From assembly GCA_020632755.1 (NCBI GenBank), contig JACKEY010000007.1:124001-188000 (forward strand): a DNA stretch of 64,000 nt, in the 5' to 3' direction. How positions within the stretch are numbered: position 1 is the stretch's first letter; each line of letters starts with the position of its first letter. This DNA comes from Alphaproteobacteria bacterium (GTDB lineage Bacteria; Myxococcota_A; UBA796; UBA2385). This document shows positions 29,952 through 39,845 of the stretch, piece after piece. A model generated the notes under the pieces. The model saw only the letters and a program-made list of their open reading frames with translations, made no database searches and was not told where the DNA came from. A program made the translations under genes and the position numbers.

Positions 29952-30727
29952 TGACCGACCTGCCGCCGGCGCCGAAGAGCGTCGCCATCATCATGGATGG
30001 CAACGGTCGGTGGGCCGAGGCCCGCGGCCTGCCGCGGGTCGAGGGACACGCCGAGGGCGCGCAGAGCGTCAAGGAGATCGTGACCCGCTGCCGCGAGCGC
30101 GGCGTGAAGAGCCTGACGCTCTACAGCTTCAGCACCGAGAACTGGCGTCGCCCCGCGGCCGAGGTCTCGGCCCTGATGAAGCTGCTGCAGCGCTACGTGT
30201 TCGAGGAGCGCGAGACGATCCTGAAGAACGGCATCCAGCTGCGGGTCATCGGCCAGCCGGACCGCCTGCCCGTGTTCGTGCGCAAGCCGCTGCGGCTGCT
30301 GGTCAAGGACAGCGCCGACAACCGCGACATGACGCTCTGCCTGGCGCTGTCCTACGGCGGTCGCCAGGAACTCGTCGAGGCGATGCGCCAGCTGGGACGC
30401 GAGGTGCGTGCCGGGCGCCTGGACCCCGAGCGCATCGACGAAGCCATGATCTCGGCCCACCTGCAGACGCGCGGCATGCCGGACCCCGATCTGCTGATCC
30501 GCACCTCGGGCGAGATCCGGGTCAGCAACTTCCTGCTGTGGCAGATCGCCTACAGCGAGCTGTACGTGACCGACACAGCGTGGCCGGACTTCCGGGTGCC
30601 GCAGCTCGAAGCCGCCTTCGCGGCCTACGGCGGCCGCGAGCGACGGTTCGGCCGCACGGGCGTGCAGACCCGGTCGGATGATGCCGACCCGACGCCCACG
30701 GCCTCGACGCCCACCCCGGGGGCCTGA
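29951..30727 (+). CDS. uppS: Undecaprenyl diphosphate synthase
   Basis: 258 residues. Catalytic 'IIMDGNGRWA' (D16), 'YSFSTENW', 'LALSYGGRQE' and the 'DLLIRTSGEIRVSNFLLWQIAYSE'-type region (positions about 175-200) identify cis-prenyltransferase UppS, which makes the C55 lipid carrier for peptidoglycan and O-antigen. The extra C-terminal tail is Asp/Thr/Pro-rich. Its ATG shares a base with the frr stop, and cdsA starts 3 nt after its stop. Confidence 0.96.
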   Translation: MTDLPPAPKSVAIIMDGNGRWAEARGLPRVEGHAEGAQSVKEIVTRCRERGVKSLTLYSFSTENWRRPAAEVSALMKLLQRYVFEERETILKNGIQLRVIGQPDRLPVFVRKPLRLLVKDSADNRDMTLCLALSYGGRQELVEAMRQLGREVRAGRLDPERIDEAMISAHLQTRGMPDPDLLIRTSGEIRVSNFLLWQIAYSELYVTDTAWPDFRVPQLEAAFAAYGGRERRFGRTGVQTRSDDADPTPTASTPTPGA

Positions 30728-30730
30728 CGC

Positions 30731-31531
30731 ATGCTCCAGCGCATCATCGCGGCCCTGGTGGGCCTGGGCATCATCGTGCCGGCCATCGTGCTGGGGGGGA
30801 TGATCGGCGCCAACATCGTCGCCGGCATCGCCTTGCTGATCGCCATGGACGAATACACCCGCATGGCGGTGCCCGAGCACAACCTCAAGGCCCTGGCCGC
30901 GATGGTGCTCGCCGGCGGCGCGGTCTACGCCAGCATCCTGTTCGGCCCCGCCGGCATGGCGGTGTGGGTGCTCGCCCTGGCGGCGATCCTGATGTTCGTC
31001 GGTAGCATGCTGCTGGTGCCGGACACCGCGGCCGGCCAGCAAGCGGCGACGCGCCTGGCCGCCGGGCTGCTCTACGTGCCCGTGATGTTCAGCTTCGTGA
31101 TCCAGGTGCGCCGCCTGGAAGACGGTCTGGCCTGGCTGTTCCTGACCCTGTGCATCACCTGGGCGGGCGACACCGGCGCCTACTTCGCCGGCCGCGCCTT
31201 CGGCAAGCACAAGCTCTTCGAGCGCGTGAGCCCGAAGAAGACCTGGGAAGGCTTCTTCGGGGGCATGGTCGCCAGCGTGATCTTCGCCGGCGTCTTCAAG
31301 CAGTTCTTCCTGCCCCAGCTGGGCTGGCACCACGTGGTCCTGCTCGGCGTCGTCCTCGACATCGTCGGCGTCGTGGGCGACCTGGTCGAGTCGATGTTCA
31401 AGCGCGCCTTCGGGGTCAAGGACTCCGGCTGGATAATGCCGGGGCATGGCGGCATCCTCGACCGCATCGACTCCCTGCTGTTCACCGCCCCGGTCGCCTG
31501 GGTCATCGCCACCCAGCTCGGCCTGGGCTGA
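30731..31531 (+). CDS. cdsA: Phosphatidate cytidylyltransferase
   Basis: 266 residues, about seven to eight membrane helices. The CDP-alcohol-forming signature SMFKRAFGVKDSGWIMPGHG, followed by GILDRIDS, is complete (about 222-250). CdsA makes CDP-diacylglycerol from phosphatidate and CTP for phospholipid synthesis. It closes the frr-uppS-cdsA unit; dxr and rseP, which often follow, are not here. A 639-nt gene-free region begins after its stop. Confidence 0.96.
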   Translation: MLQRIIAALVGLGIIVPAIVLGGMIGANIVAGIALLIAMDEYTRMAVPEHNLKALAAMVLAGGAVYASILFGPAGMAVWVLALAAILMFVGSMLLVPDTAAGQQAATRLAAGLLYVPVMFSFVIQVRRLEDGLAWLFLTLCITWAGDTGAYFAGRAFGKHKLFERVSPKKTWEGFFGGMVASVIFAGVFKQFFLPQLGWHHVVLLGVVLDIVGVVGDLVESMFKRAFGVKDSGWIMPGHGGILDRIDSLLFTAPVAWVIATQLGLG

Positions 31532-31627
31532 CCGCCTCCCAGCCTCCGACCTGCCCGGGACTCGGCGTCTCGCTTCAGCGTGGACGCTCCGGGCGTCCTC
31601 CGGGCCTGATGGCGAAGGGGTCTTCGT

Positions 31628-31959
31628 CGGGACGTTTCGGCCGCCTTCGGCGGCCTGCAAATGTCCCGACTGCGACCCCGTTCGCCCGGCCCTGCGGCCG
31701 CCCTGCGCTTCCAGCTGGTGCGGGGCGGTCGGGCCCCGGGCGGTCGAAGACCGGGAGAGCGTCCCGTGCCATGTCGCGCCGGTCGCGATGGCCCGGCGAA
31801 CGGGGCGGGTGCTCCGTCGCACGCGGCGCCTCCCCCCGCGACGTTCACCTGCCTCGCGCCTCGACCCAGCGCGAAGCGCAGGCGGTCGCGCAGGGGCGGG
31901 CGGGCGGTAGCGGAGCCGGGACATTCGGAGGGAGCCGCAGGCGACCGAGGACGTCCCGG
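31628..31959. repeat. Imperfect ~330-nt inverted repeat between cdsA and metK
   Basis: The left arm (31628-31718) matches the reverse complement of the right arm (about 31867-31959) at roughly 75-80% by eye over ~85-90 nt, with both arms carrying GGGACGT, CGCCT, AATGTCCCG and CTGCGCTT blocks. Each outer end can also fold on itself: 31626-31637 pairs with 31659-31670 (12 bp, one G-U) around a 7-bp GGCCGCC/GGCGGCC hairpin. No convincing protein is encoded; reading frames here are Arg/Pro-rich shadows. It could be a small non-autonomous mobile element, a pair of inverted repeat units, or a structured RNA. Confidence 0.7.
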
Positions 31960-31965
31960 TGCGGG

Positions 31966-32015
31966 CAGGCGGGCTACCTGCCCGCCTGTGGGGCTTGTCA
32001 AGGCAACGCCTTGAC
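31966..32015. other. Two adjacent hairpins in the cdsA-metK gap
   Basis: CAGGCGGGC/GCCCGCCTG (31966-31974 with 31980-31988, loop TACCT) and GTCAAGGC/GCCTTGAC (31997-32004 with 32008-32015, loop AAC). They lie right next to the inverted repeat. Beyond them, 32016-32120 holds short direct repeats (CGGAGCGTCC twice; GGCGAGACGTCG twice) and nothing coding. Confidence 0.6.
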
Positions 32016-32123
32016 GAACACGGCTACCTCCGCCATCAGCCCCGGAGCGTCCGCCGGAGCGTCCACGAAGGGGCGAGACGTCGAGACAGGCGAGACGTCG
32101 GGGTGGGGAAGGGCCGAGACGAG

Positions 32124-32149
32124 CACGGCCGCCTCGAGAGGCGGCCGTG
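32124..32149. terminator. 26-bp perfect palindrome, terminator after metK
   Basis: Positions 32124-32149 form a perfect inverted repeat (12-bp stem if two bases form the turn, about 11 bp in practice). It is 21 nt beyond the metK stop on the minus strand and faces the end of cdsA, so it probably terminates metK and shields the convergent side. Confidence 0.6.
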
Positions 32150-32170
32150 TCTGCGGTCAGGCGGGTCGGC

Positions 32171-33340
<1,170 letters not shown>

Positions 33341-33413
33341 GGTGCCTGTCTCCGGTGCTCTGGCGGGGGAGTCCGCGCGGGGTCCCGCTTTCTACGAGCC
33401 TGCAACCCCGGTG

Positions 33414-34940
33414 TCAACCCTGTGGCGACGCCGATCCCGGCAGGTCGGCGAGGCCCACGCCGACGCCCGTGAAGCCCAGGCTCGCGAGGCGCGCCCGGTG
33501 GCGTGGCTCGGCCGCCAGGGCGCCGCAGACGATGGCTGGGATGCCGCGCTCGGCACAGCGCTGGCCGATGCGCTCGAGCAGGGTCCACAAGGCGGGGTGC
33601 TCGGCGTCCAGCAGTGCGGCGACGGCGGGATCCTCGCGGTCCGCGCCGACGGTCAGCTGCAACAGGTCGTTGGTGCCCACGGCCACGTGGGCGACCCGGT
33701 CCAGCAGCGGATCCAGGTCCAGCGCCGCCGCTGGGGTCTCGACCATCACGCCGGCGATGGGCGGCGGGCTGTCGGCGGGCCAGCGTGCGGCCACGACGGC
33801 GGCCAGCCGGTCCAGCTCGACGGGACTCGTGACCATCGGGGCCAGCAGCACGAGGTGGGTGTCGGGAGCCCGGGCGGCGGCCCGGCCCAGCGCCTCGACC
33901 TGGTCACCCAGTCGGGCCGGCGCGTGGTCCAGGGCGCGGATGCCGCGTGGCCCCAGCGGTCCGGTCCCCGGGTCGTCGAACAGCCGGATGACGACGGTGC
34001 CGTGGGGCCAGGCCTGCAGCGCCCGGGCGTAGGCGTCGGCCTGGGCCGCCACCGGCGGAGCCGCCCCGCGCCGGTCGAGCAGGCCGTCGGTGCGGAACAG
34101 CGCGATCCCCGCCGCGCCCCGACGGCGGGCGACCGCCGCGTCTTCGGGCAGGTCGATGTTCGCCCACTGCTGCAGCGCGCTGGCCGGCCGATCGGTCCGC
34201 AGGGGCCCGCGCTCGTGGAAGCGCCGGATGGCCTCGCGATCGGGGTGCAGCACGGCCTCGCCGCGATCCCCGTCCACCAGCACCGCGTCGCCGTCCCGCA
34301 CCCGGTCCAGCAGGCCCTCCAGCCCGCCGATCACGGGAAGGCCGCGCTGGCGGGCCAGGATCGCCGTGTGGGTGAGGGGACCGCCCCGCTCCAGCAGCAG
34401 GGCGCGCACCGGTCGAGGGCCGGCGCCCCGCGGCACGGCCAGCTCCAACAGCACGTCGGCCGGGATGGTCCGGGCGCAGAGGATCACGGGCCAGGGCGGC
34501 AGGGGAGGGTGCAGCTGCCCGAGGAGGGCCGCGTGCAGGCGGTCGCCCAGCGAGCGCACGTCGTCCGCGCGTGCGGCCATCACGGGATCTCCGATCCCGC
34601 GCAGCATCGCCTCGGCGGCGACCACCGCCTCCTCCACCGCGTCGACCGGGCTGGCGCCCCCCTGGATCGCCTCTCGCGCACGCCCGATCAGCAGCGGGTC
34701 GGCCAGCAGCCCGCGCTGCACATCGGCCAGCGCGGTCAGGTCCTCGTCGGCGGAGCCCCGCGCCTCCCCGGCGGGCGCCAGCGCGGTCCGCACCTCGGCC
34801 ACCGCGCGCTCCAGCGCCTCGACCTCGCCCGGACCCGGCGGTCTCGCGACCCCGACCGGCACGAAGCGGAACAACCGCCCGGCCGCGCGGCCCGGCGCGC
34901 AGGCGACCCCGTGCAGCGGCGTCGGCTGCCGGTGGGGCAC
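33414..34940 (-). CDS. ptsI: PTS enzyme I-like phosphotransferase, divergent
   Basis: 508 residues, shorter than the usual ~575. The phospho-His domain has H191 in GGPLTHTAILARQRGLPVIGG-type context, and the PEP-binding barrel has 'GIALFRTDGLL', 'AGVMVETPAAALD', 'VGTNDLLQLTV' and the C-terminal Cys in 'IVCGALAAEP'. The IRTxDxGGDK loop of canonical EI is changed to VIRLFDDPGTGP, so catalysis or regulation may differ. GTG 34940 follows the HPr stop with no gap. EI takes phosphate from PEP and passes it to HPr. Confidence 0.85.
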   Translation of the reverse strand: MPHRQPTPLHGVACAPGRAAGRLFRFVPVGVARPPGPGEVEALERAVAEVRTALAPAGEARGSADEDLTALADVQRGLLADPLLIGRAREAIQGGASPVDAVEEAVVAAEAMLRGIGDPVMAARADDVRSLGDRLHAALLGQLHPPLPPWPVILCARTIPADVLLELAVPRGAGPRPVRALLLERGGPLTHTAILARQRGLPVIGGLEGLLDRVRDGDAVLVDGDRGEAVLHPDREAIRRFHERGPLRTDRPASALQQWANIDLPEDAAVARRRGAAGIALFRTDGLLDRRGAAPPVAAQADAYARALQAWPHGTVVIRLFDDPGTGPLGPRGIRALDHAPARLGDQVEALGRAAARAPDTHLVLLAPMVTSPVELDRLAAVVAARWPADSPPPIAGVMVETPAAALDLDPLLDRVAHVAVGTNDLLQLTVGADREDPAVAALLDAEHPALWTLLERIGQRCAERGIPAIVCGALAAEPRHRARLASLGFTGVGVGLADLPGSASPQG

Positions 34941-35216
34941 TCAGGCCGACTTGATGCCCGGGAAGCCGTCGGCCACCAGGGCACGCAACGCCGCGGCGCA
35001 CTCACCTTCCTCGGGCCCGTCGCAGCGGATGTGCAGGGTGCTGCCCTGGCGCGCCAGCAGCGAGCTCAGGCCCAGCAGGCTCTTGCCATCCACCTCGTGG
35101 GCGCCCGCGGACACCTTCACCGCGCAGGGGTAGCCGCCGGCCACCTCGACGAAGCGGGCGGCCGCCCGCAGGTGCAGCCCCAGGGCGTTGACGATGTCCA
35201 CCTCGACCTGCGTCAC
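34941..35216 (-). CDS. ptsH: HPr phosphocarrier protein
   Basis: 91 residues with canonical numbering: active-site H15 and R17 (LGLHLRAAARF) and regulatory S46 (DGKSLLGL). The usual Pro18 is Ala. The start GTG (35216) overlaps the EIIA stop (GTGA). It relays phosphate between EI and EIIA; retention of Ser46 hints at an HPr kinase elsewhere, which is not in this window. Confidence 0.88.
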   Translation of the reverse strand: MTQVEVDIVNALGLHLRAAARFVEVAGGYPCAVKVSAGAHEVDGKSLLGLSSLLARQGSTLHIRCDGPEEGECAAALRALVADGFPGIKSA

Positions 35217-35644
35217 TCTTCCTCCGTCCGCGCGGCGACCTCGGACCGGTGTCCGAGCCAGGCGCCCGCGGCGATCACGTTGCGGCGCCCGTACTCGTGC
35301 ACGTCGGCGGCCAGCGACTCCAGGTCGCGTCCCTCGCGGTGCTGCAGGGCCCGCAGCACCATCGGCAGGTTCACGCCGGTCACGACCTCGATCCGGGCTT
35401 CGGCCAGCAGGGCCATCGCCAGGTTGCTCGGCGTGCCGCCCAGCATGTCGACCAGCACCAGCACGCCTTCGTCGGCCTCGACCGACGCCACGGCGTCGCG
35501 CAGCGTACCCCACGCCGCCTCTTCGTCGAGCTCGGCGTGCAGATCGGCGGCGGCGAGCCCCTCCTGCGGGCCGAGCACCACCTCGGCCGCTTCGGCCAGG
35601 GCGCTCGCGACGCGGCAGTGGGTGGCGACGACGACTCCGATCAT
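35213..35644 (-). CDS. PTS EIIA, mannose/sorbose type
   Basis: 143 residues. The fold begins 'MIGVVVATHCRVASAL' with the phospho-acceptor H9, then 'VLVLVDMLGGTPSNLAMALL' and 'EVVTGVNLPMVLRAL', as in ManX-type EIIA. No EIIB, EIIC or EIID gene accompanies it, so this EIIA-HPr-EI set is probably regulatory and not for sugar uptake, as in many deltaproteobacteria. It is the first gene of the minus-strand EIIA-ptsH-ptsI(-metK) run. Confidence 0.9.
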   Translation of the reverse strand: MIGVVVATHCRVASALAEAAEVVLGPQEGLAAADLHAELDEEAAWGTLRDAVASVEADEGVLVLVDMLGGTPSNLAMALLAEARIEVVTGVNLPMVLRALQHREGRDLESLAADVHEYGRRNVIAAGAWLGHRSEVAARTEEE

Positions 35645-35846
35645 GGAGACAGCGTAGCAGGGCCGGAGCGACCTGAGGCGACCCCGTGGGTCGGTCCGGC
35701 CGCGGTGACGGTCCTGAAAGCGACTGCAAGGCCCCCCTGGCGACCCGGTCTGTGGCGGCTACACTGCCGGGCGTGCCGAGAAGGTGCCGGTGGGCAGTGT
35801 GCTTCTGCCGCCTCCCACCCTTCCACCACCCTGCCGGAGCCCGCCG

Positions 35847-37424
35847 ATGAAGGTCGCCCTCATCAACCCGACGCCGAGCGATCACTACTCGCCCTGCATC
35901 CGCATGCTGGCGTCGTACCTCAAGCTCCACGGCCACGAGGTGCGCCAGATCTTCGTGCCCGCCGACCAGATCAAGCACCGGCACGAGAAGGCCCACATCA
36001 TGCAGCTGGCCCAGTCCATGATCGACGACATCGTCGGGCTGGTGGCCGAGCACGAGTTCGTGGGCCTGTCCTTCATGTCCTGCCAGTTCGACGTGGCCGT
36101 GCAGATCACCCGGGCGATCCAGAAGGCGTACCCCGACAAGTTCATCTCCTGGGGCGGCTTCCACCCGACCACCATGCCGCAGCAGGCCCTGGAATTCGTC
36201 GACGCGGTCTGCGTGGGCGAGGGCGAGCACGCCGTGCTGGAGCTGGTCGAGCGCCTGGAAGCCGGCGAAGAGCACTACGACGTCCGGAACTTCTGGTTCC
36301 GGCGGCCCAACGGCAAGGTCGTGGGCAACCCCCACCGCCCGCTGGTCCAGGACCTGGACACGCTGCCCTACCAGGACTTCAGCTTCCAGGACGACTGGAC
36401 CTGGACGCTGGACGAGCAGCACATGGAGCCGCTGACCTGGGACCGGTACAAGCAGGTCATCCCGACCTACCCCGACCGCAACGGCGACCTGCGCAACGGG
36501 TACAAGACGATGATCACCCGCGGCTGCCCGCACAAGTGCAGCTACTGCGGCGTGGCCTTCAACCACGACCTCTACAAGGGCCAGCGCTACCTGCGCCGGC
36601 GCTCCGTCGAGCACATGGTCGGCGAGATCAAGGAAGTCGTCCGCAACTACCCGGAAGTCGGCATCGTCCACTTCCAGGACGACGTCTTCTTCTCGACCAG
36701 CAACGCCGAGATCGAGAAGTTCAGCCAGGTCTGGCAGCGCGAGATCGGCCTGCCCTTCCGCGCCCAGTGCAGCCCGACGACCATCAACGAGAAGAAGTAC
36801 AAGGACCTGATCGACGCGGGCCTGTGCGCGACCGAGCTCGGCATCCAGACCGGCAGCTCCGAGACCATGCGGTCCTACAAGCGCGGCATGACCAACGAGC
36901 AGCTGCTCAAGGCCGTGAACATCATCAGCAAGTACGCGGACCAGATCAACGTCCCCGACTACCACATGATCCTGGACAACCCGTGGGAGTCGACGGAAGA
37001 CGTGATGAAGGGGCTGCGCCTGCTCTGGACGCTGCCGCCTCCGTACAACCTGCTGCCGTCGAGCCTGGTCCCCTACCCGGGCACCGAGTTCTACCACAAG
37101 GCCGTCGAGGACGGCTTCGTGACCGACGAGTACAACCAGGTGTACCGGAAGGGCTTCCACACGCCCAACGGCAGCTACCTGAACTTCCTGTTCTTCCTGA
37201 CGCTGTTCAACAACCTGCCCAAGGAAGCGGTCCAGTTCCTGGCCCAGGACCGCATCGTGCGGGTCTTCAACCAGAAGAAGTACGACAAGCTCTGGGGCTA
37301 CGCCTACCAGGTCGGCGACCGCTTCCGGCAGGCCCAGAAGCTGTCCCACCTCGCGGTCAAGGGCAAGCTGTTCGAGATCACCAACATGCGCGACCTCAAG
37401 CGGATGGCCAACCAGGGCAAGTAG
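35847..37424 (+). CDS. B12-binding-domain radical SAM protein
   Basis: 525 residues. An N-terminal cobalamin-binding Rossmann domain (about 1-135) is followed by a radical SAM barrel with C227, C231 and C234 (RGCPHKCSYC) for the 4Fe-4S cluster, and a C-terminal helical region. Such enzymes often methylate unreactive carbons or rearrange substrates in natural-product or lipid pathways; the B12 domain lacks a clear DxHxxG, so base-off cobalamin binding is uncertain. ATG 35847 has GGAG upstream; an in-frame GTG at 35784 is less likely. A TACACT at 35760 could be a -10. Neighbours do not reveal the substrate. Confidence 0.85.
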   Translation: MKVALINPTPSDHYSPCIRMLASYLKLHGHEVRQIFVPADQIKHRHEKAHIMQLAQSMIDDIVGLVAEHEFVGLSFMSCQFDVAVQITRAIQKAYPDKFISWGGFHPTTMPQQALEFVDAVCVGEGEHAVLELVERLEAGEEHYDVRNFWFRRPNGKVVGNPHRPLVQDLDTLPYQDFSFQDDWTWTLDEQHMEPLTWDRYKQVIPTYPDRNGDLRNGYKTMITRGCPHKCSYCGVAFNHDLYKGQRYLRRRSVEHMVGEIKEVVRNYPEVGIVHFQDDVFFSTSNAEIEKFSQVWQREIGLPFRAQCSPTTINEKKYKDLIDAGLCATELGIQTGSSETMRSYKRGMTNEQLLKAVNIISKYADQINVPDYHMILDNPWESTEDVMKGLRLLWTLPPPYNLLPSSLVPYPGTEFYHKAVEDGFVTDEYNQVYRKGFHTPNGSYLNFLFFLTLFNNLPKEAVQFLAQDRIVRVFNQKKYDKLWGYAYQVGDRFRQAQKLSHLAVKGKLFEITNMRDLKRMANQGK

Positions 37425-37485
37425 GGCGGGCCTGCCGTGCGGCAGCGCCTTGCCGACCTGACGCCTCCGTGGCAGGGTGCTCCGC

Positions 37486-38124
37486 ATGACGCGGCACGGC
37501 AGCGAAGCAGAGCGCAAGAGCCAGATCATGCGGGCGGCCCGTGCCGTCTTCATCGAGAAGGGCTTCATGTCCGCGCGCATGCAGGACATCGCGCGGCGGG
37601 CGGGCCTGTCCAAGGGCGCGCTCTACTTCTACTTCAGCAGCAAGCGCGAGCTGTTCTACGCCCTGGTCGAGGAAGAGCAGCGGGTCACGCTGTCCTTCCT
37701 GTCCATCGCCGCGGGCGACATGCGCCCGGCCGGGCTCAAGCTGCTGGACCTGGGCACGCAGTACCTGGACTACTTCGCCGGCATGAAGAGCCCGCCGCGC
37801 TTCTTCCTGCTGATGACCGAGATGGCCATCCGGGACGAGGAGATCCGCGACCGCGTCCAGGACATCCACGAGCGGTTCATCGCCGAGCTCGCCGCCATCG
37901 TCCGCCAGGGCCAGGAAGCCGGCGAGTTCGGCCCGATGGACCCCGTCGCGGTGGCCCAGCTGCTCAAGGCCTTCATCGACGGGCTGGCGGGACAGTCGGC
38001 GGTCGGCATCCGCCCCGACGTCCAGCGCCTCTCGACCGACGGCATCCGCCTCATCTTCGAGGGGCTGGGGCTGTCCTCGGCCGCCGCCACCGAACCGCCC
38101 GGCAACGCCCTCGAAGCGGGCTGA
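37486..38124 (+). CDS. TetR/AcrR-family transcriptional regulator
   Basis: About 212 residues from ATG 37486 (GTG 37477 adds three). The N-terminal HTH reads 'RAARAVFIEKGFMSARMQDIARRAGLSKGALYFYFSSKRELF', positions about 17-58, typical of TetR with recognition helix GALYFYF. The ligand-binding C-domain is helical and resembles fatty-acid or drug-responsive members, which I cannot separate. A TGAAT-type palindrome of the kind such proteins bind lies 1.7 kb downstream at 39846. It sits between the radical SAM gene and a small membrane protein gene. Confidence 0.88.
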   Translation: MTRHGSEAERKSQIMRAARAVFIEKGFMSARMQDIARRAGLSKGALYFYFSSKRELFYALVEEEQRVTLSFLSIAAGDMRPAGLKLLDLGTQYLDYFAGMKSPPRFFLLMTEMAIRDEEIRDRVQDIHERFIAELAAIVRQGQEAGEFGPMDPVAVAQLLKAFIDGLAGQSAVGIRPDVQRLSTDGIRLIFEGLGLSSAAATEPPGNALEAG

Positions 38125-38152
38125 GCCCGTGCCACCAGGGTAGGAGTCCGCC

Positions 38153-38545
38153 ATGAGCGTCGTCGCCACTGCCCGCCGTCACGCCGCCCTGCGCTGGTCC
38201 GGCGTCCCCCTGCTGCTCACCGGCTTCGCGCTGCTGGCCTTCGGCATCTACAGCACGGTCCGCGGCGGTCCCTGGACCAACATCCCGCTCGGCCTGCTCA
38301 GCTCGGGCCTGGGGCTGTCGGCCTTCGGCGCCAACCACGACACCGCGCTCGCCTACGCCCAGGAAGCCTACGAAGGCCCCGAGCGCAGTCAGCTCGACGA
38401 CAAGCTCCGGGGCGAGCTCGAGGCCGAGCTCGAGCGCGATCGCGACGCCATGCACGACCTGCGGCCCTCCCCCAAGGTCGCCCTGGCCATGCCCTTCGTG
38501 GCCGTCCTCGTCCAGGCGTTCGTCTCCTGGCGCCTGCTGGGCTGA
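38153..38545 (+). CDS. Small membrane protein of unknown function
   Basis: 130 residues with two hydrophobic helices near the N-terminus (about 15-34 and 43-62), a charged loop rich in Glu/Arg (about 75-105) and a third helix (about 108-128). GGAG precedes ATG 38153. The profile resembles small envelope-anchored proteins; no family is recognised. It starts 28 nt after tetR and is followed after two bases by the beta-propeller gene, so the three may be co-transcribed. Confidence 0.75.
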   Translation: MSVVATARRHAALRWSGVPLLLTGFALLAFGIYSTVRGGPWTNIPLGLLSSGLGLSAFGANHDTALAYAQEAYEGPERSQLDDKLRGELEAELERDRDAMHDLRPSPKVALAMPFVAVLVQAFVSWRLLG

Positions 38546-38547
38546 AC

Positions 38548-39759
38548 TTGGAGCGACCCGTCGGACAGCACCCTCCTGGCCCCCGCATCGCCTTCGTCGG
38601 CGCCGATCGCCAGCTGCACACCATCCGCCCCGACGGCACCGGGCGCCAGCAGGTCAGCTGGTCGCGCATCATCGGCGGCCTGACCGGGGTGCCCACCCCC
38701 GACGGCTGCGCCTGGCCGACGTGGTCCCCCGACGGCCGCTGGCTGGCCTTCCTGCGCCGCGATCCGGCCGAGTCCGACCGCTCGCGCAGCGTGCTGCGGC
38801 TGTGCGTGCTCGAGGTCGACGGGGTCGAGGAACGCGATCTCGGCGTGGTGGACGGCGGGGTCGCGGTCTACCTGCGCTGGAGCCCCGACGGCCGCCGCAT
38901 CGCCATGCTGGTCCACGACCACGAGTCGCTCGAGCTGCGGGTCTGCGACCCGACCGACGGCCGCATGCGCCTGGTCGACAGCGGCATGCCCCTGTACTTC
39001 ACCTGGGCCCCCGACAGCGAGAGCCTGCTGGTGCATGCCGGCAGCCGGGACGGCTCGGACCGCCTGGTGCGACGCACCCTGGCCCCGCGGGGCGAAGACG
39101 CCGTGTTCCCGGTGCGCCCCGGCAGCTTCTGCACCCCGCTGCTGGTCGACGGGCCCGTGCCCCAGGTCGCCTTCGCCGCGGCCGGCAGCGGCGTCGTCTC
39201 GCACGTCTGCGTCGGCGATCTCGACGGCGACCTGCCCGAGCACCTGGCGACCCTGCAGGGCCTGCTGGCGGTCGTGCCGGCCCCCGAGGGCCGCCGCATC
39301 GCCATCGGCAGCGCGCCGGGCGGCGAGCGCACGCCCTACGACGGCGTCTTCGTCATCGACGACGAAGAGCGGCAGCTCGTCCAGGTCACCCGCCATCCCT
39401 GCATGGCCTTCGCCTGGGCCGGCGGCGACCGCACCCTGATCTACGCCGCCATGGACCAGGAAGCGGGCTGTGCGCGCTGGTACCGCTGCGTGATCGGCGA
39501 CGACCCCCGGGCGGCCGAGGACCAGGAGCTCGCCCCCTTCTGGCCGACCCCCGACCAGCTGTTCCAGCTGCACTTCTTCGAGCAGTACGTCGGCAGCCAC
39601 CCCCAGGTGAGCGCCGACGGCCGCTGGCTCTGCTACGCCAGCCGGGTCGAGCCCCGCCGCGACGCCCCCCACGCCGTGATGGTGATGGACCTGCACCAGG
39701 AGGATCCGACCCCGGTCGAGGTCGCCCGCGGCGGCTTCGCGGTGTTCTCGCCGGACTGA
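38548..39759 (+). CDS. TolB-like beta-propeller protein
   Basis: 403 residues from a TTG start at 38548, two bases after the previous stop. Repeats with 'PTWSPDGRWLAFLR', 'LRWSPDGRRIAML', 'FTWAPDSESLLV' and 'PQVSADGRWLCYA' are TolB/WD40-like PD40 blades, so a six- or seven-bladed propeller is likely. No signal peptide is seen, which would place it in the cytoplasm, unlike TolB. Its target is unknown. No clear ribosome site precedes the TTG; an internal start would remove only the first blade's edge. Confidence 0.78.
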   Translation: MERPVGQHPPGPRIAFVGADRQLHTIRPDGTGRQQVSWSRIIGGLTGVPTPDGCAWPTWSPDGRWLAFLRRDPAESDRSRSVLRLCVLEVDGVEERDLGVVDGGVAVYLRWSPDGRRIAMLVHDHESLELRVCDPTDGRMRLVDSGMPLYFTWAPDSESLLVHAGSRDGSDRLVRRTLAPRGEDAVFPVRPGSFCTPLLVDGPVPQVAFAAAGSGVVSHVCVGDLDGDLPEHLATLQGLLAVVPAPEGRRIAIGSAPGGERTPYDGVFVIDDEERQLVQVTRHPCMAFAWAGGDRTLIYAAMDQEAGCARWYRCVIGDDPRAAEDQELAPFWPTPDQLFQLHFFEQYVGSHPQVSADGRWLCYASRVEPRRDAPHAVMVMDLHQEDPTPVEVARGGFAVFSPD

Positions 39760-39777
39760 CCGTGTGCTGGCGCTGAG

Positions 39778-39825
39778 CCTCCGGGCGAGGCGCGCGCGGG
39801 ACCTCCGGGCGAGGCGCCTGCGGGA
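39778..39825 (+). repeat. Two 24-nt tandem copies
   Basis: CCTCCGGGCGAGGCGC-N2-GCGGGA occurs twice in tandem (39778-39801, 39802-39825; two mismatches). It sits between two genes, just before the palindrome at 39846. Confidence 0.9.
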
Positions 39826-39845
39826 CCGCGAGAGGAGCACGCTCA

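Noticed and set aside
31661..32014. Small ORFs in the cdsA-metK gap
   Set aside because: Arg/Pro/Gly-rich, no ribosome sites, several overlapping frames equally open; the inverted repeat explains the region better.
33341..33413. SAM riboswitch before metK
   Set aside because: Only 73 nt, with no recognisable SAM-I/II/IV core or kink-turn; metK is probably read through from ptsI.
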